Origin: Mycobacteriaceae bacterium | GTDB taxonomy: Bacteria; Actinomycetota; Actinomycetes; Mycobacteriales; Mycobacteriaceae | DNA: 56,761 bases | Assembly (NCBI GenBank): GCA_019749805.1 | Contig: JAIEPH010000063.1 | Span: 1-56,761 of the forward strand | Direction: 5' to 3' | In this document: one piece after another, positions 24,579 to 33,104 of the stretch | Layout: every line of letters begins with the position of its first letter | Position numbering within the stretch: position 1 is the first letter of the stretch | Program-made: the position numbers and the translations under genes | The notes under the pieces: generated by a model | Seen by the model: only the letters and a program-made list of their open reading frames with translations | What the model was told of the DNA's origin: nothing | Database searches by the model: none

Positions 24579-25555
24579 CCCGCTGCCTGGTCGATGATGT
24601 TGTCGCGCAATGCTCCCGAGAGGAACGATGCGAGTCGGTGCATCGCCGGTCGCGCCTCAGGTGTCAGCCGCGGCAGCGCCTGGAAGACGTGCACCTGATC
24701 CGGCCACACCTCGAGTTCGCAGGTTCCGCCCGCCGTGCGGATGTGTTCGGCCAGCGCGATGGCGTCGGCGGCCAGCATCTCGGCCCCGCCGGCCTGGATC
24801 AGCGTGGCCGGCAGGGGGCGGCCCTCGGCGACGTCGAGCTTCAGGCGGGGATGCGTCGACTCGACTTCGGCACAGTACAACTCGATCAACCGAATGGCGT
24901 CCGCCGAGCGGATGGCGGGGTCTCGGCGAGTCCGTTCGCGTGTGCGCGCCAGGGAGAACGTCAGATCCAGCACGGGGGAGAGCAACGCGAGTGCCGCTGG
25001 ATGGGTGACATCGGGCTGCAGCAACAGGTCGACGGCCAAATGGCCGCCTGCGGAATCCCCCGCGACGACGGTGCGCTGCGGCGCCAGGCCCTGGTCGTGT
25101 ATCAGCCAGTCCCATCCGGTGCGGACATCGTCTGCCGCGGTGGGGAATCGGTGCTTGGGGGCGAGGCGGTAGTCGATGGAGAAGACCGGTGACCCGGTCA
25201 GCTGGGAAAGCCAGGACGTGAGTCGGCGGTGCGTGCGCGGTGAGCAGAGGACGAATCCGCTGCCGTGGACGAAGTAGATCGCTTCCGCGCGGGAATCGGC
25301 GCGGCGTCGTTGAACACCTGGGCCGTAAACCCATTCACCGATGACGCGACGGCCGTCGGACATCGTGGTGTCGACGCGTCGCACGTGGGTGCCGATCATC
25401 GATGGGCCGAACGTATCCATGATGCGGGCCACGATCTGACGCGAAAGCCATACACCCCACGCCTGATCCGGCGGGAGCACGGCGCTGATCTGTCGCAGGG
25501 TCAGGGCGCTGATCGATGCCGCGCTGCGCGAGCGCAGCGAACCGCGCTCGGGCAT
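24575..25555 (-). CDS. Alpha/beta-hydrolase of the hormone-sensitive lipase family (esterase)
   Basis: The 326-residue enzyme has the oxyanion motif HGSGF (a variant of HGGG), the nucleophile Ser in GDSAGG, and a late Asp and His (GGAEMLAAD, DQVHVFQ), as in the LipH/LipN group. It is the first gene of the five-gene operon. The ATG at 25555 has a GGAGAG site seven bases upstream; the frame stays open to 25624, but those codons cross the promoter. It would hydrolyse short or medium acyl esters, possibly the ester formed by the monooxygenase. Confidence 0.9.
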   Translation of the reverse strand: MPERGSLRSRSAASISALTLRQISAVLPPDQAWGVWLSRQIVARIMDTFGPSMIGTHVRRVDTTMSDGRRVIGEWVYGPGVQRRRADSRAEAIYFVHGSGFVLCSPRTHRRLTSWLSQLTGSPVFSIDYRLAPKHRFPTAADDVRTGWDWLIHDQGLAPQRTVVAGDSAGGHLAVDLLLQPDVTHPAALALLSPVLDLTFSLARTRERTRRDPAIRSADAIRLIELYCAEVESTHPRLKLDVAEGRPLPATLIQAGGAEMLAADAIALAEHIRTAGGTCELEVWPDQVHVFQALPRLTPEARPAMHRLASFLSGALRDNIIDQAAG

Positions 25556-25582
25556 TGCGGGCTCTCCGTTGAGCACCTTCGG

Positions 25583-25612
25583 AGTACAACACCAAATGAT
25601 GACATTTGTCAA
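25583..25612 (-). promoter_or_regulatory. Promoter of the esterase-monooxygenase operon
   Basis: On the minus strand a perfect TTGACA -35 box (25607-25612) is followed after 18 bases by TGTACT (25583-25588). Transcription would start near 25576, about 20 bases before the esterase ATG. Confidence 0.55.
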
Positions 25613-25617
25613 TGTCA
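25600..25617. promoter_or_regulatory. Palindromic operator overlapping the operon -35 box
   Basis: TGACATTTGTCAATGTCA holds the inverted half-sites TGACAT and ATGTCA six bases apart, and a second, nested 12-base palindrome (TGACA-TT-TGTCA). It covers the -35 box, so a bound repressor would block RNA polymerase. Confidence 0.5.
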
Positions 25618-25692
25618 CCATCATGCAATGGCAAGGCTGACCGAGTTCGATCCGCTTGACGGTTGTCGGGGGGCAGGTGTTTACTCGGGGTA

Positions 25693-25708
25693 TCGAACAT
25701 ATATTCGA
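25693..25708. promoter_or_regulatory. LexA (SOS) box upstream of imuA'
   Basis: TCGAAC-ATAT-ATTCGA matches the mycobacterial LexA site TCGAAC-N4-GTTCGA at 11 of 12 fixed positions. It overlaps a TATATT -10 element, so LexA binding would shut off the promoter. Confidence 0.85.
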
Positions 25709-25744
25709 AGGCAGAGTGAATCTGGTGATGCAGGAGGTGCTGCT

Positions 25745-26422
25745 GTGACAGCTGCCTTGTCCCTGGATCAGGGCCGTCCTGACCGCGCTGAGCAGCTAGA
25801 ACATCTGCGCCGCAGGATAGCGGCAGTGTCCGGAAAAGTGGGTGGCGGGCGTCGTGTAGCGGCACCGGCGGCCGATCCGCTTCCGGCCTCGGAAAGTTTG
25901 CTGCCGATACCCGAAACGCTTGGCAATGTCTTGCCTGCGCCGTTGCCACGCGGGACCGTGGCGGTGTTGTCGGGTGCTCGATCGCTGGCGTTGAGCATGG
26001 TGGCGGCGGTGACGGCGGAGGGCGGACATGCCGCGATCGTCGGCCACTCTGATGCCGGTCTGTTGGCCGCCGTGGAGATGGGCGCGGATCTGAGCAGGAT
26101 CGCGGTCATCCCCGATCCCGGAAGCGATCCGGTCGAGGTGGCCGCTGTGCTGATGGACGGCATGGACATGGTGGTGCTCGGGCTGGGTGGGCGTTCGGTG
26201 CCTGCCACCCGCGCCCGGGCTGTCGTTGCCCGGGCGCGGCAGAAGGGCTGCACCCTGCTGGTCGCCGACGGTGACTGGCAGGGTGCGTCCGCCCGCCTGG
26301 ATGCCAGGGTCTGCGGCTATGAGATCACCGGCCGTGCCCGCCCCGGATTCGGCCGAATCGCCAAGGTGCAGCTGACCTACTCGGTCAGCGGCCGGGCCGG
26401 GCTGACCCCGGTTGCGCAGTGA
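25745..26422 (+). CDS. imuA': Mutasome accessory protein ImuA'
   Basis: The 225-residue RecA-like protein is an essential partner of the DnaE2 translesion polymerase and interacts with ImuB. It starts MTAALSLDQGRPDRAEQLEHLRRRIAAVSGKVGG from a GTG with a GGAGGTG site five bases upstream. The degraded RecA fold (VAVLSGARSLALSMVAAVTAEGG in place of a Walker A) shows no ATPase motif. The frame is open 480 bases upstream, but that part runs over the LexA box and the divergent esterase promoter. It is the first gene of the imuA'-imuB operon and is SOS-controlled. Confidence 0.9.
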   Translation: MTAALSLDQGRPDRAEQLEHLRRRIAAVSGKVGGGRRVAAPAADPLPASESLLPIPETLGNVLPAPLPRGTVAVLSGARSLALSMVAAVTAEGGHAAIVGHSDAGLLAAVEMGADLSRIAVIPDPGSDPVEVAAVLMDGMDMVVLGLGGRSVPATRARAVVARARQKGCTLLVADGDWQGASARLDARVCGYEITGRARPGFGRIAKVQLTYSVSGRAGLTPVAQ

Positions 26423-26429
26423 GCGGGCT

Positions 26430-28058
26430 GTGTCGTCGCGCGTATTGGCCATCTGGTGCATGGACTGGCCCGCGGTCGCCGCCGCGGCGTCGGCTGGTTT
26501 GGCACCCACGGCCCCGGTCGCGGTGACGTTGGCCAACCGGGTCATCGCCTGTTCGGCGTCGGCGCGTTCGGTGGGCGTGCGGCGGGGGCTGCGCCGCCGG
26601 GAGTCGCAGGCCAGATGTCCGGATCTGCATGTCGTCACGGCCGATCCGGCGCGTGATGCCCGCCATTTCGAGGATGTGACGGCCGCGGTGGACGACCTGG
26701 TGCCACGGGCCGAAGTGCTGCGGCCCGGCCTGTTGGTCCTGCCGGTGCGCGGGGCGGCCCGCTATTTCGGGTCCGAACAGGCGGCCTCCGAGCGACTGGT
26801 CGACGCCGTGGCCGCGGCTGGAGCCGAATGTCAGGTCGGTGTCGCTGATCAACTCCCCACCGCGGTCTTCGCCGCGCGAGCGGGACGGATCGTCGAGTCC
26901 GGCAAGGACGCAATGTTCCTGTCGGCGCTGTCCATCCGGCAGCTGGCCACCGAGCCGAGCCTGGCTGCGCCCGGCCGTGATGACTTGGCAGACCTACTGT
27001 GGCGCATGGGAATCCGCACGATCGGACAGTTCGCGGCATTGGCTCGCAGCGACGTGGCCTCGCGCTTCGGCGCCGACGCGGTGGTCGCGCACCGGTTCGC
27101 CCGGGGCGAGCCGGCCAGGGGACCGTCGGGTCGTGAACCCGAGCAGGAGCTCGACGCCGTCATGGACTGCGACCCGCCGATCGATCGGGTGGATGCCGCA
27201 GCGTTCGCGGGCCGCTCACTGGCGGGGACCCTGCACCGCAGCCTGGAGGCGTCCGGGGTGGGATGCACCCGCCTGGCCATCCACGCGATCACCGCCAACG
27301 GTGAAGAGCTGGAACGGGTTTGGCGATGCGCCGAACCGCTGACCGAGGACGCCACCGCCGACCGGGTGCGCTGGCAACTGGACGGCTGGTTGAACAGACG
27401 CAATCCGGGTGATCGGCCCACCGCCCCGGTCACCGTCATCCGGCTGCGTCCGGTGGAGCTGGTTTCGGCCGAGGCGCTGCAGCTGCCGCTGTGGGGCGGG
27501 ATTGGAGAAGAGGACAGGCTGCGCGCTCGCCGTGCACTGGTGCGCGTACAAGGTCTGCTCGGACCCGAGGCGGTGCAGGTGCCGATGCTCAGTGGTGGTC
27601 GTGGGCCGGCTGAACGCATCACCTTCACGCCGCTAGGTGACGAGCAGGTGCCGCGCGCCGATCCCGCTCAGCCCTGGCCGGGCCAGCTGCCCGAACCGTC
27701 ACCGACGGTGCTACTCGACGATCCGGTCGAACTGTTCGACGCCGGCGGGAATCCGGTGCGGGTGACCGGTCGAGGACTGTTCTCCGCGGACCCGTCGCGT
27801 CTGGTTTCACCGGGTTCGAGCGATTCCCGGCTGGCCTGGTGGGCCGGGCCCTGGCCGGTCGACGAGCGGTGGTGGGACCCTGAGCTCACCAAATCTGGTC
27901 GCACCGCCAGGGCGCAGGTGCTGCTCGATGGCCGTGATGTGGGCCCCCGCCCGAAGGGCCGGGGACGCTCGCGCGAAGAACAGACGATCAAGCCGGGGCG
28001 GGCGCTGCTGCTGTGCTACCGGCAGAGGAGGTGGTACGTCGAGGGTATCTACGAATAA
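26430..28058 (+). CDS. imuB: Catalytically dead Y-family polymerase homologue ImuB
   Basis: The 542-residue protein has the Y-family fold, but the first catalytic Asp is replaced (WCMDW in place of the usual V-D-M-D) and the S-x-D-E motif is absent, as is known for ImuB. It acts as a hub that binds the beta clamp, ImuA' and DnaE2 during mutagenic repair. The clamp-binding sequence is probably QLPLW (near residue 350). A GTG at 26430, seven bases after the imuA' stop, was chosen; a TTG at 26412 is the alternative. Co-transcribed with imuA'. Confidence 0.92.
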   Translation: MSSRVLAIWCMDWPAVAAAASAGLAPTAPVAVTLANRVIACSASARSVGVRRGLRRRESQARCPDLHVVTADPARDARHFEDVTAAVDDLVPRAEVLRPGLLVLPVRGAARYFGSEQAASERLVDAVAAAGAECQVGVADQLPTAVFAARAGRIVESGKDAMFLSALSIRQLATEPSLAAPGRDDLADLLWRMGIRTIGQFAALARSDVASRFGADAVVAHRFARGEPARGPSGREPEQELDAVMDCDPPIDRVDAAAFAGRSLAGTLHRSLEASGVGCTRLAIHAITANGEELERVWRCAEPLTEDATADRVRWQLDGWLNRRNPGDRPTAPVTVIRLRPVELVSAEALQLPLWGGIGEEDRLRARRALVRVQGLLGPEAVQVPMLSGGRGPAERITFTPLGDEQVPRADPAQPWPGQLPEPSPTVLLDDPVELFDAGGNPVRVTGRGLFSADPSRLVSPGSSDSRLAWWAGPWPVDERWWDPELTKSGRTARAQVLLDGRDVGPRPKGRGRSREEQTIKPGRALLLCYRQRRWYVEGIYE

Positions 28059-28087
28059 GCACGACCAGATGGGGTAAGCGCGATGGC

Positions 28088-28315
28088 ATGACCGCCCAGC
28101 CCCCAGACCCCGACCCGGCACAAACATCGGGTCTCGAACCCGGTGGCGGAGTCGCGCCCGGGTCAACACCACCGGATTCCGCGCAGACGTCCGGCCTTTC
28201 GGCCCAGCAGCCGCCGGCCGACCGGAAGTTCTCGCCCGCCGTCGTGGTGAGCCTGATCGCCCTCGCCATATTCATCCTGTTGTTCGCGGCCACGGCGCTG
28301 GTGCTCTTCGATTAG
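28088..28315 (+). CDS. Small single-helix membrane protein (DUF6480 type)
   Basis: The 75-residue protein starts MTAQPPDPDPAQTSGLEPGG and carries the Pro/Gly-rich motif GLEPGGGVAPGSTPP typical of DUF6480, followed by one C-terminal membrane helix (about 49-72). The AQTSGL motif occurs twice. The function is unknown. It lies 29 bases after imuB on the same strand and could be read by the SOS transcript. It ends 3 bases before the stop of the convergent iunH. Confidence 0.75.
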   Translation: MTAQPPDPDPAQTSGLEPGGGVAPGSTPPDSAQTSGLSAQQPPADRKFSPAVVVSLIALAIFILLFAATALVLFD

Positions 28316-28318
28316 GGA

Positions 28319-29353
28319 TCACCCGAGTTGGCGCGCGAACGCACCCACTCGGGTGATGAACCGGTCGAAGAAGATCTGCGGATCAACGCCAACACCTATG
28401 AGCGCGTTGGGTTCCCGGCCCCACCGGTTGCTCCAGTCCGCGATCGTCATGCCCTTGGTGAGGGTGCCGGTCAGCTCGACGTCGACGGTGACGCGCCGAC
28501 AGCGGACCAGGTCGGGATCCAGCACCACCGCCGCGGCCAGCGGGTCGTGCAGGTGTGCGATATAGCCCTCGTTCTGGTCGAAGTGGAACTCGAAGTAGAA
28601 CCGCATCGCGTCCTCGAGCACCGCGATCAACGGATTGGACGCGACCGATTTCGTGCCGCGGTCGTCCAGCACGCTCATCGGGATCGACGACGACTCTGCG
28701 GCCGCGGCGAGTCGGCTCAGCAGCGTCGGCGTCATCGCGATGTTCTCGGTCAGGTTCAGGCCGAGCAGAATTGGGAGATGTTCGGGTGGGTTCAGCCCCC
28801 ACGCCGCACCCCACACGGCGAAGACCTCTCCGGCGGCCTCCGGATCCACGCTGATGTTCCACTCCGCCACCGGCGTGGTGTTGCCGCGGTAGTCGAATGC
28901 GCCGCCCATGATGACCAGCCGGCGAAGCAGTCTCGGCAGTGCCGGTTCCCTGCGGATGGCCAGTGCCAGATTGGTCAACGGGCCGACGGCGATCGCGACC
29001 AACTCGCCGGGATACTCGCGCGCCGCACGAATCCACGCGTCGGCGGCGTCGTGCGTCGTGAGTTCACGATCGGTCGACGGCAGTTGCGCGTAACCCATCC
29101 CCTTGGGTCCGTGGGTGTCTTCAGCGGTGCGTAACGGCACCACGAGGGGTCGTTCGGAACCCTTGGACACCGGAACGTTCATCCGGCACAGTTCCAGCAG
29201 ACCCAGGTTGTTCTCGCAGACCTGTTGTACGGGAACGTTTCCGGCGGTCGAGGCGATTCCGACGACTTCGGCGTCGTCGCTGGCGAACAGATACACCAAC
29301 GCCATCGCGTCGTCGACCCCCGTGTCGACATCGACGAAGACAGGCAGCGTCAC
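28319..29353 (-). CDS. iunH: Inosine-uridine-preferring nucleoside hydrolase IunH
   Basis: The 344-residue enzyme starts with the calcium-binding motif DVDTGVDDAMAL and has the other family sites (MGGAFDYRGN, EWNISVDPEAA, HDPLAAAV). It splits the glycosidic bond of purine or pyrimidine nucleosides to free base and ribose, in salvage. It corresponds to Rv3393. The GTG at 29353 has no ribosome binding site but a TATCGT -10 box seven bases before it, suggesting a leaderless mRNA. Confidence 0.93.
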   Translation of the reverse strand: MTLPVFVDVDTGVDDAMALVYLFASDDAEVVGIASTAGNVPVQQVCENNLGLLELCRMNVPVSKGSERPLVVPLRTAEDTHGPKGMGYAQLPSTDRELTTHDAADAWIRAAREYPGELVAIAVGPLTNLALAIRREPALPRLLRRLVIMGGAFDYRGNTTPVAEWNISVDPEAAGEVFAVWGAAWGLNPPEHLPILLGLNLTENIAMTPTLLSRLAAAAESSSIPMSVLDDRGTKSVASNPLIAVLEDAMRFYFEFHFDQNEGYIAHLHDPLAAAVVLDPDLVRCRRVTVDVELTGTLTKGMTIADWSNRWGREPNALIGVGVDPQIFFDRFITRVGAFARQLG

Positions 29354-29360
29354 GCTGCCA

Positions 29361-29366
29361 ACGATA
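29361..29366 (-). promoter_or_regulatory. iunH: -10 box of probable leaderless iunH promoter
   Basis: On the minus strand TATCGT ends seven bases before the GTG at 29353. Confidence 0.45.
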
Positions 29367-29378
29367 GGACCAGCCCGG

Positions 29379-31409
29379 TCACCAGTGCACGCCGGGCACC
29401 AGGCGCAGGGCGCGCTTGGCGGGGCGGGCCATCACCCGTGGGACGCGGACCTTGGGCACCGTGGCGCGTGCCGGTCGCTTCGGGCGGCGTTCCGGCGAGG
29501 ATTCGGATGCCTCGCCTCGGGCCGCAGCCGAATCCGGATAGCCCAGATAGATCTGATGCAGCACCCGCCGCGACAGCTTAGGGGTGAAGTACATGCCGAC
29601 GTCGGCCAGTGTCCCGACCGGGGTGTCGATCCGCGCGGGCTTCTCGATGAGCCCGCGCACCACCATCGCCGCAGCATGCTCGGCGGTGATCGGCGGTAAC
29701 GGGTTGAGTCGCCGCGACGGCGCGATCATCGGCGTCTTCACCAAGGGCATGTGGATGCTCGTGAAGGTGATGTGGTCGGAAAGGGTCTCGCTGCCAACGA
29801 CTTCGGCGAACGCATCCAATGCGGCCTTGCTGGGGATGTACGCGCTGTACTTCGGGCTGCTGGCCTGCACGCCGGCGCTGGACACGTTGACCACGTGCCC
29901 GAACTTCCTTTCGCGCCAGTGCGGTAGCAGGGCGAGCACCATCCGCACCGACCCGAAGTAGTTGACCGCCATCACGCGTTCGTAATCGTGCAGGCGGTCG
30001 GTGGACGCCGCCACCGAGCGACGGATCGACCGGCCGGCGTTGTTCACCAGATAGTCGACGTGCCCGAATCGCCCGAGGATGTCCTTGACCGTGGCCTCGA
30101 CGGATGTCGAGTCGGTGACGTCGCAGGTGAATGCGTACGCCTGCCCACCAGCCTCACGGATCTCGGCGATGAGCTCGTCGAGCGCTTCGGCGTTGCGCGC
30201 CAACGCGAATACGCATCCCCCACGTTCGGCGACGGCCACGGCAGACGCACGCCCGATCCCACTGGACGCGCCCGTGATGATGACGTGCTTGCCCACCAAC
30301 GGGCCGGCGGGATCGTCGCGGCGGGCGCGGTCGGGATCCAGGTGCTCGGCCCAGTACTCCCACAACTTCGATGCGTACGTGGCGAACTCGGGCACAGCGA
30401 TGCCGGTGCCGCGCAACGCTTCGTCGGCATTGTCGGAGGTGAACGTCGGCAACAGGTCGACGACATCGAGCACCTCGGCGGGAACGCCCAGCTGTGTGGC
30501 CGCCATATTGCGCAGGATCTTGGCGCGCCCGGTGGCCCGCACAATCGGTGTGGCTGCGCTGCGTGGCAGCGAGCCCACCAGCGGCGGCAGACCCGCGGCC
30601 TTGGCCACCCCGCGGTAGATCCCCCGCAGCCCAATGGTTTTCGGAGCTGTGAGATGAAACGTCTGCCCGTCGCGATCGGGCTTGTGCATGAGATGGACCG
30701 CGGCTTCAACCACGTAGTCGACCGGGACGATGTTGGTGCGGCCGGTGTCGGGCAGCACCATCGGCGTGATGCCGGGCAATCGGGCCAACTTGGCCAGTAC
30801 GCCGAAGAAGTAATAGGGCCCGTCGACCTTGTCCATCTCGCCGGTGCGTGAATCGCCGACGACGACCGCGGGCCGATAGATCCGGTACCGCAGGCCGTGC
30901 GCCGATCGAACCAGCAGCTCGGCTTCGAACTTGGTCTGGTGATAGGGCGTCGGGAGCTCCTGCGCAACGTCGAAATCGTCCTCGGTGAATTCACCTCGAT
31001 AGGTGCCGGCCACCGCGATCGACGACACGTGGTGCAGCGTCGCGCCGAGGCGCAGGGCCAGGTCGATGACGGCGCGGGTGCCGTCGACATTGGCTGCACG
31101 CTGGTCGGCCTCGCTGGCGGTGATGTCGTAGATCGCCGCGCAGTGCACGATGTGGTCCACGGTGCCCAGCTCGGCAACGGTCTCGCCGGTCAGCCCGAGA
31201 TCCGCCGAAACGAGATCGCCTACCAGCGGTTTCGCTCTGTCGCCCCATGGATGTTCACCCTCGGTGGCCAACCGCTCGAACCGCTCGAGCGACTCGCGCC
31301 GCACCAGCACCCACACCTCGGCGTCATCGCGGCTCGCCAGAATCTGCGACACCACACGTCTGCCAATAAACCCAGTACCGCCGGTAACGACATAACGCAT
31401 GGGAGCCAT
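29379..31409 (-). CDS. acrA1: Two-domain fatty acyl-CoA reductase AcrA1
   Basis: The 676-residue protein joins two reductase domains: an N-terminal extended SDR (VVTGGTGFIGRRVV, active site YHQTK, about 1-350) and a C-terminal classical SDR (ITGASSGIGRASA, active-site YIPSK, about 375-610), then a basic tail (ERRPKRPARATVPKVRV). This is the plan of Rv3391/AcrA1-type acyl-CoA reductases that make fatty aldehydes or alcohols for waxes. The ATG at 31409 (MAPMRYVV) has an AGGGG site; an ATG nine bases downstream is the alternative. The frame runs 900 bases further upstream without a start that I can support. It is divergent from the hydratase gene. Confidence 0.9.
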   Translation of the reverse strand: MAPMRYVVTGGTGFIGRRVVSQILASRDDAEVWVLVRRESLERFERLATEGEHPWGDRAKPLVGDLVSADLGLTGETVAELGTVDHIVHCAAIYDITASEADQRAANVDGTRAVIDLALRLGATLHHVSSIAVAGTYRGEFTEDDFDVAQELPTPYHQTKFEAELLVRSAHGLRYRIYRPAVVVGDSRTGEMDKVDGPYYFFGVLAKLARLPGITPMVLPDTGRTNIVPVDYVVEAAVHLMHKPDRDGQTFHLTAPKTIGLRGIYRGVAKAAGLPPLVGSLPRSAATPIVRATGRAKILRNMAATQLGVPAEVLDVVDLLPTFTSDNADEALRGTGIAVPEFATYASKLWEYWAEHLDPDRARRDDPAGPLVGKHVIITGASSGIGRASAVAVAERGGCVFALARNAEALDELIAEIREAGGQAYAFTCDVTDSTSVEATVKDILGRFGHVDYLVNNAGRSIRRSVAASTDRLHDYERVMAVNYFGSVRMVLALLPHWRERKFGHVVNVSSAGVQASSPKYSAYIPSKAALDAFAEVVGSETLSDHITFTSIHMPLVKTPMIAPSRRLNPLPPITAEHAAAMVVRGLIEKPARIDTPVGTLADVGMYFTPKLSRRVLHQIYLGYPDSAAARGEASESSPERRPKRPARATVPKVRVPRVMARPAKRALRLVPGVHW

Positions 31410-31529
31410 GGTCACCCCTAGCGGGGGAAACGTCAATGGCTGGATCGCCGGCTCGGCCGACGGTGGCTGGACTGCCGGCTCGGCCGGCGGTGCTGTGTAT
31501 CGTCCGACACACCAGCGAAGGGAGCCTCT

Positions 31530-32399
31530 ATGCCGCTCGACCCGAATGCCATCGGCGCAAAGACGGAACCGCAGATTTTCACATGGACCGACCGCGACAC
31601 GATGCTCTACGCACTCGGCGTCGGCGCCGGGCTCGACGATCTGGCGTTCACCACAGAGAACACCCACGACACTCCACAACAGGTGCTGCCGACCTATGCC
31701 GTCATCGCATGCTTGCCGTTCGCGGCCGCCGCCATGATCGGCAGCTTCAACTTCGCCATGCTGCTGCACGGATCGCAGGGGATCCGGTTGTTCAAACCCC
31801 TGCCGCCGGCGGGCAAGCTCAGCGTCGTTGCGGAAGTCGCCGACATTCAGGACAAGGGTCAGGGCAAGAACGCCGTTGTCATGCTCAAGGCAACGGGCAC
31901 CGATCCCGACTCCGGTGAGGTGATCGCCGAAACGCACACCACTGCGGTCATCCGCGGTGAGGGCGGATTCGGCGGCCAGCCCGGCCAGCGTCCGTCGGCA
32001 CCGGAAATCCCCGACCGCGAACCGGATTCGACGATCGCCCTGCCCACCCGCGAGGACCAGGCGCTGATCTATCGGCTTTCCGGTGACCGCAATCCGCTGC
32101 ACAGTGATCCGTGGTTCGCACGCGAACTGGCCGGCTTCCCCAAGCCGATCCTGCACGGTCTGTGCAGCTACGGTGTCGCAGGACGAGCGCTCGTCGCCGA
32201 CCTCGGTGGCGGCGACGCGACGAAAGTCAGTGCAGTCGCAGCCCGATTCACGTCGCCGGTGTTTCCCGGCGAAACTCTCACGACGTCGATCTGGCGGACG
32301 GAGCCGGGGCATGCGGTGTTCCGCACCGAGGCCGCCAATCCCGACGGCTCGAATGCGCGGCTGGTGCTCGAGGACGGCACCGCCGAATACAGCTCCTGA
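31530..32399 (+). CDS. htdY: MaoC-like (R)-specific enoyl-CoA/3-hydroxyacyl hydratase HtdY
   Basis: The 289-residue protein is a double hotdog of the hydratase-2 type. The catalytic motif is in YRLSGDRNPLHSDPWFARELAGFPKPILHGL (Asp and His). It matches Rv3389c (HtdY) and would hydrate trans-2-enoyl-CoA to (R)-3-hydroxyacyl-CoA. AAGGGAG precedes the ATG. It is divergent from acrA1, as in M. tuberculosis, which supports a shared fatty-acid role. Confidence 0.92.
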   Translation: MPLDPNAIGAKTEPQIFTWTDRDTMLYALGVGAGLDDLAFTTENTHDTPQQVLPTYAVIACLPFAAAAMIGSFNFAMLLHGSQGIRLFKPLPPAGKLSVVAEVADIQDKGQGKNAVVMLKATGTDPDSGEVIAETHTTAVIRGEGGFGGQPGQRPSAPEIPDREPDSTIALPTREDQALIYRLSGDRNPLHSDPWFARELAGFPKPILHGLCSYGVAGRALVADLGGGDATKVSAVAARFTSPVFPGETLTTSIWRTEPGHAVFRTEAANPDGSNARLVLEDGTAEYSS

Positions 32400-32402
32400 C
32401 GC

Positions 32403-33104
32403 TCAGCCGATCTTGGTGCCGTTCCAATCGACGAGGCGCCAGCCGTCGGTCGGATTGCCTTGGACCACAACGTAACCGGTGTTGGGTAGTGGCTGGCTCT
32501 CGAACAGCTCGAACCGAGGGTTGCTGACGGTCATGAGCGTCCACACCGCGATCGCGGCGCCGTGCGAGAAAGCGACGGGCCGCCGGTCACCCGTGGCATA
32601 GATCGCCCTGACCGCGCCGCTGAACCGGTCCATGAATTCCCAGTAGCTTTCCGAGCCCGGGATACGGGCTTCGGTTTTGCCGTTCAACCAATCGTTGAAC
32701 ACGGCGTACATGGCCGGCCCGGCCATGTTCTGGGGTTGCCCCTCATAGATGCCCGCCCCGATCTCGCGAAGGCCGGGTTGCACGTTGATCTGCTCAACCA
32801 TCTCGTCGGCCAGATACTGTGCGGTCTGCTGCGCGCGGACCGTCGACGCCGCGAACACGCCGTCGGGATCGCTCTGGCTCAGCCGGTTTGCGGCCTCCTT
32901 TGCCTGTTGCGTTCCGAGCGCGGTGAGGGCTGTGCCAGGCAATGCCGTATCGATAATGCCGTCCGCGTTGGCCGCCGATTCCGCATGCCGGACAAGCGTG
33001 AGCGTCATGATCTCCTCGGGCGCTGCCGACACCGCCGGGGTGCCGATCGCAAACGCTGCAGCGATGCTCACGGCGACGGCTGACCTGAGGAGCTTGTTGA
33101 GCAT
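32403..33104 (-). CDS. Secreted histidine phosphatase family protein (LpqD-like)
   Basis: The 233-residue protein has a signal peptide (MLNKLLRSAVAVSIAAAFAI, cleavage near VSAAP) and the phosphoglycerate-mutase-like active site LVRHAESAANADG, with a second His in FSHGAAIAVW. It lies at the position of lpqD (Rv3390) and aligns in type, but it lacks the lipobox cysteine: no Cys is present in the protein. It would be exported freely and not lipid-anchored. Substrate unknown. Confidence 0.85.
   Translation of the reverse strand: MLNKLLRSAVAVSIAAAFAIGTPAVSAAPEEIMTLTLVRHAESAANADGIIDTALPGTALTALGTQQAKEAANRLSQSDPDGVFAASTVRAQQTAQYLADEMVEQINVQPGLREIGAGIYEGQPQNMAGPAMYAVFNDWLNGKTEARIPGSESYWEFMDRFSGAVRAIYATGDRRPVAFSHGAAIAVWTLMTVSNPRFELFESQPLPNTGYVVVQGNPTDGWRLVDWNGTKIG

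Noticed and set aside
31447..31490. Direct repeat of GCCGGCTCGGCCG between acrA1 and htdY
   Set aside because: Only two short GC-rich copies; likely chance in this sequence context.
31409..32312. N-terminal extension of acrA1 by 301 codons
   Set aside because: The extension is antisense to the hydratase gene and not SDR-like; the normal start with an AGGGG site lies at 31409.
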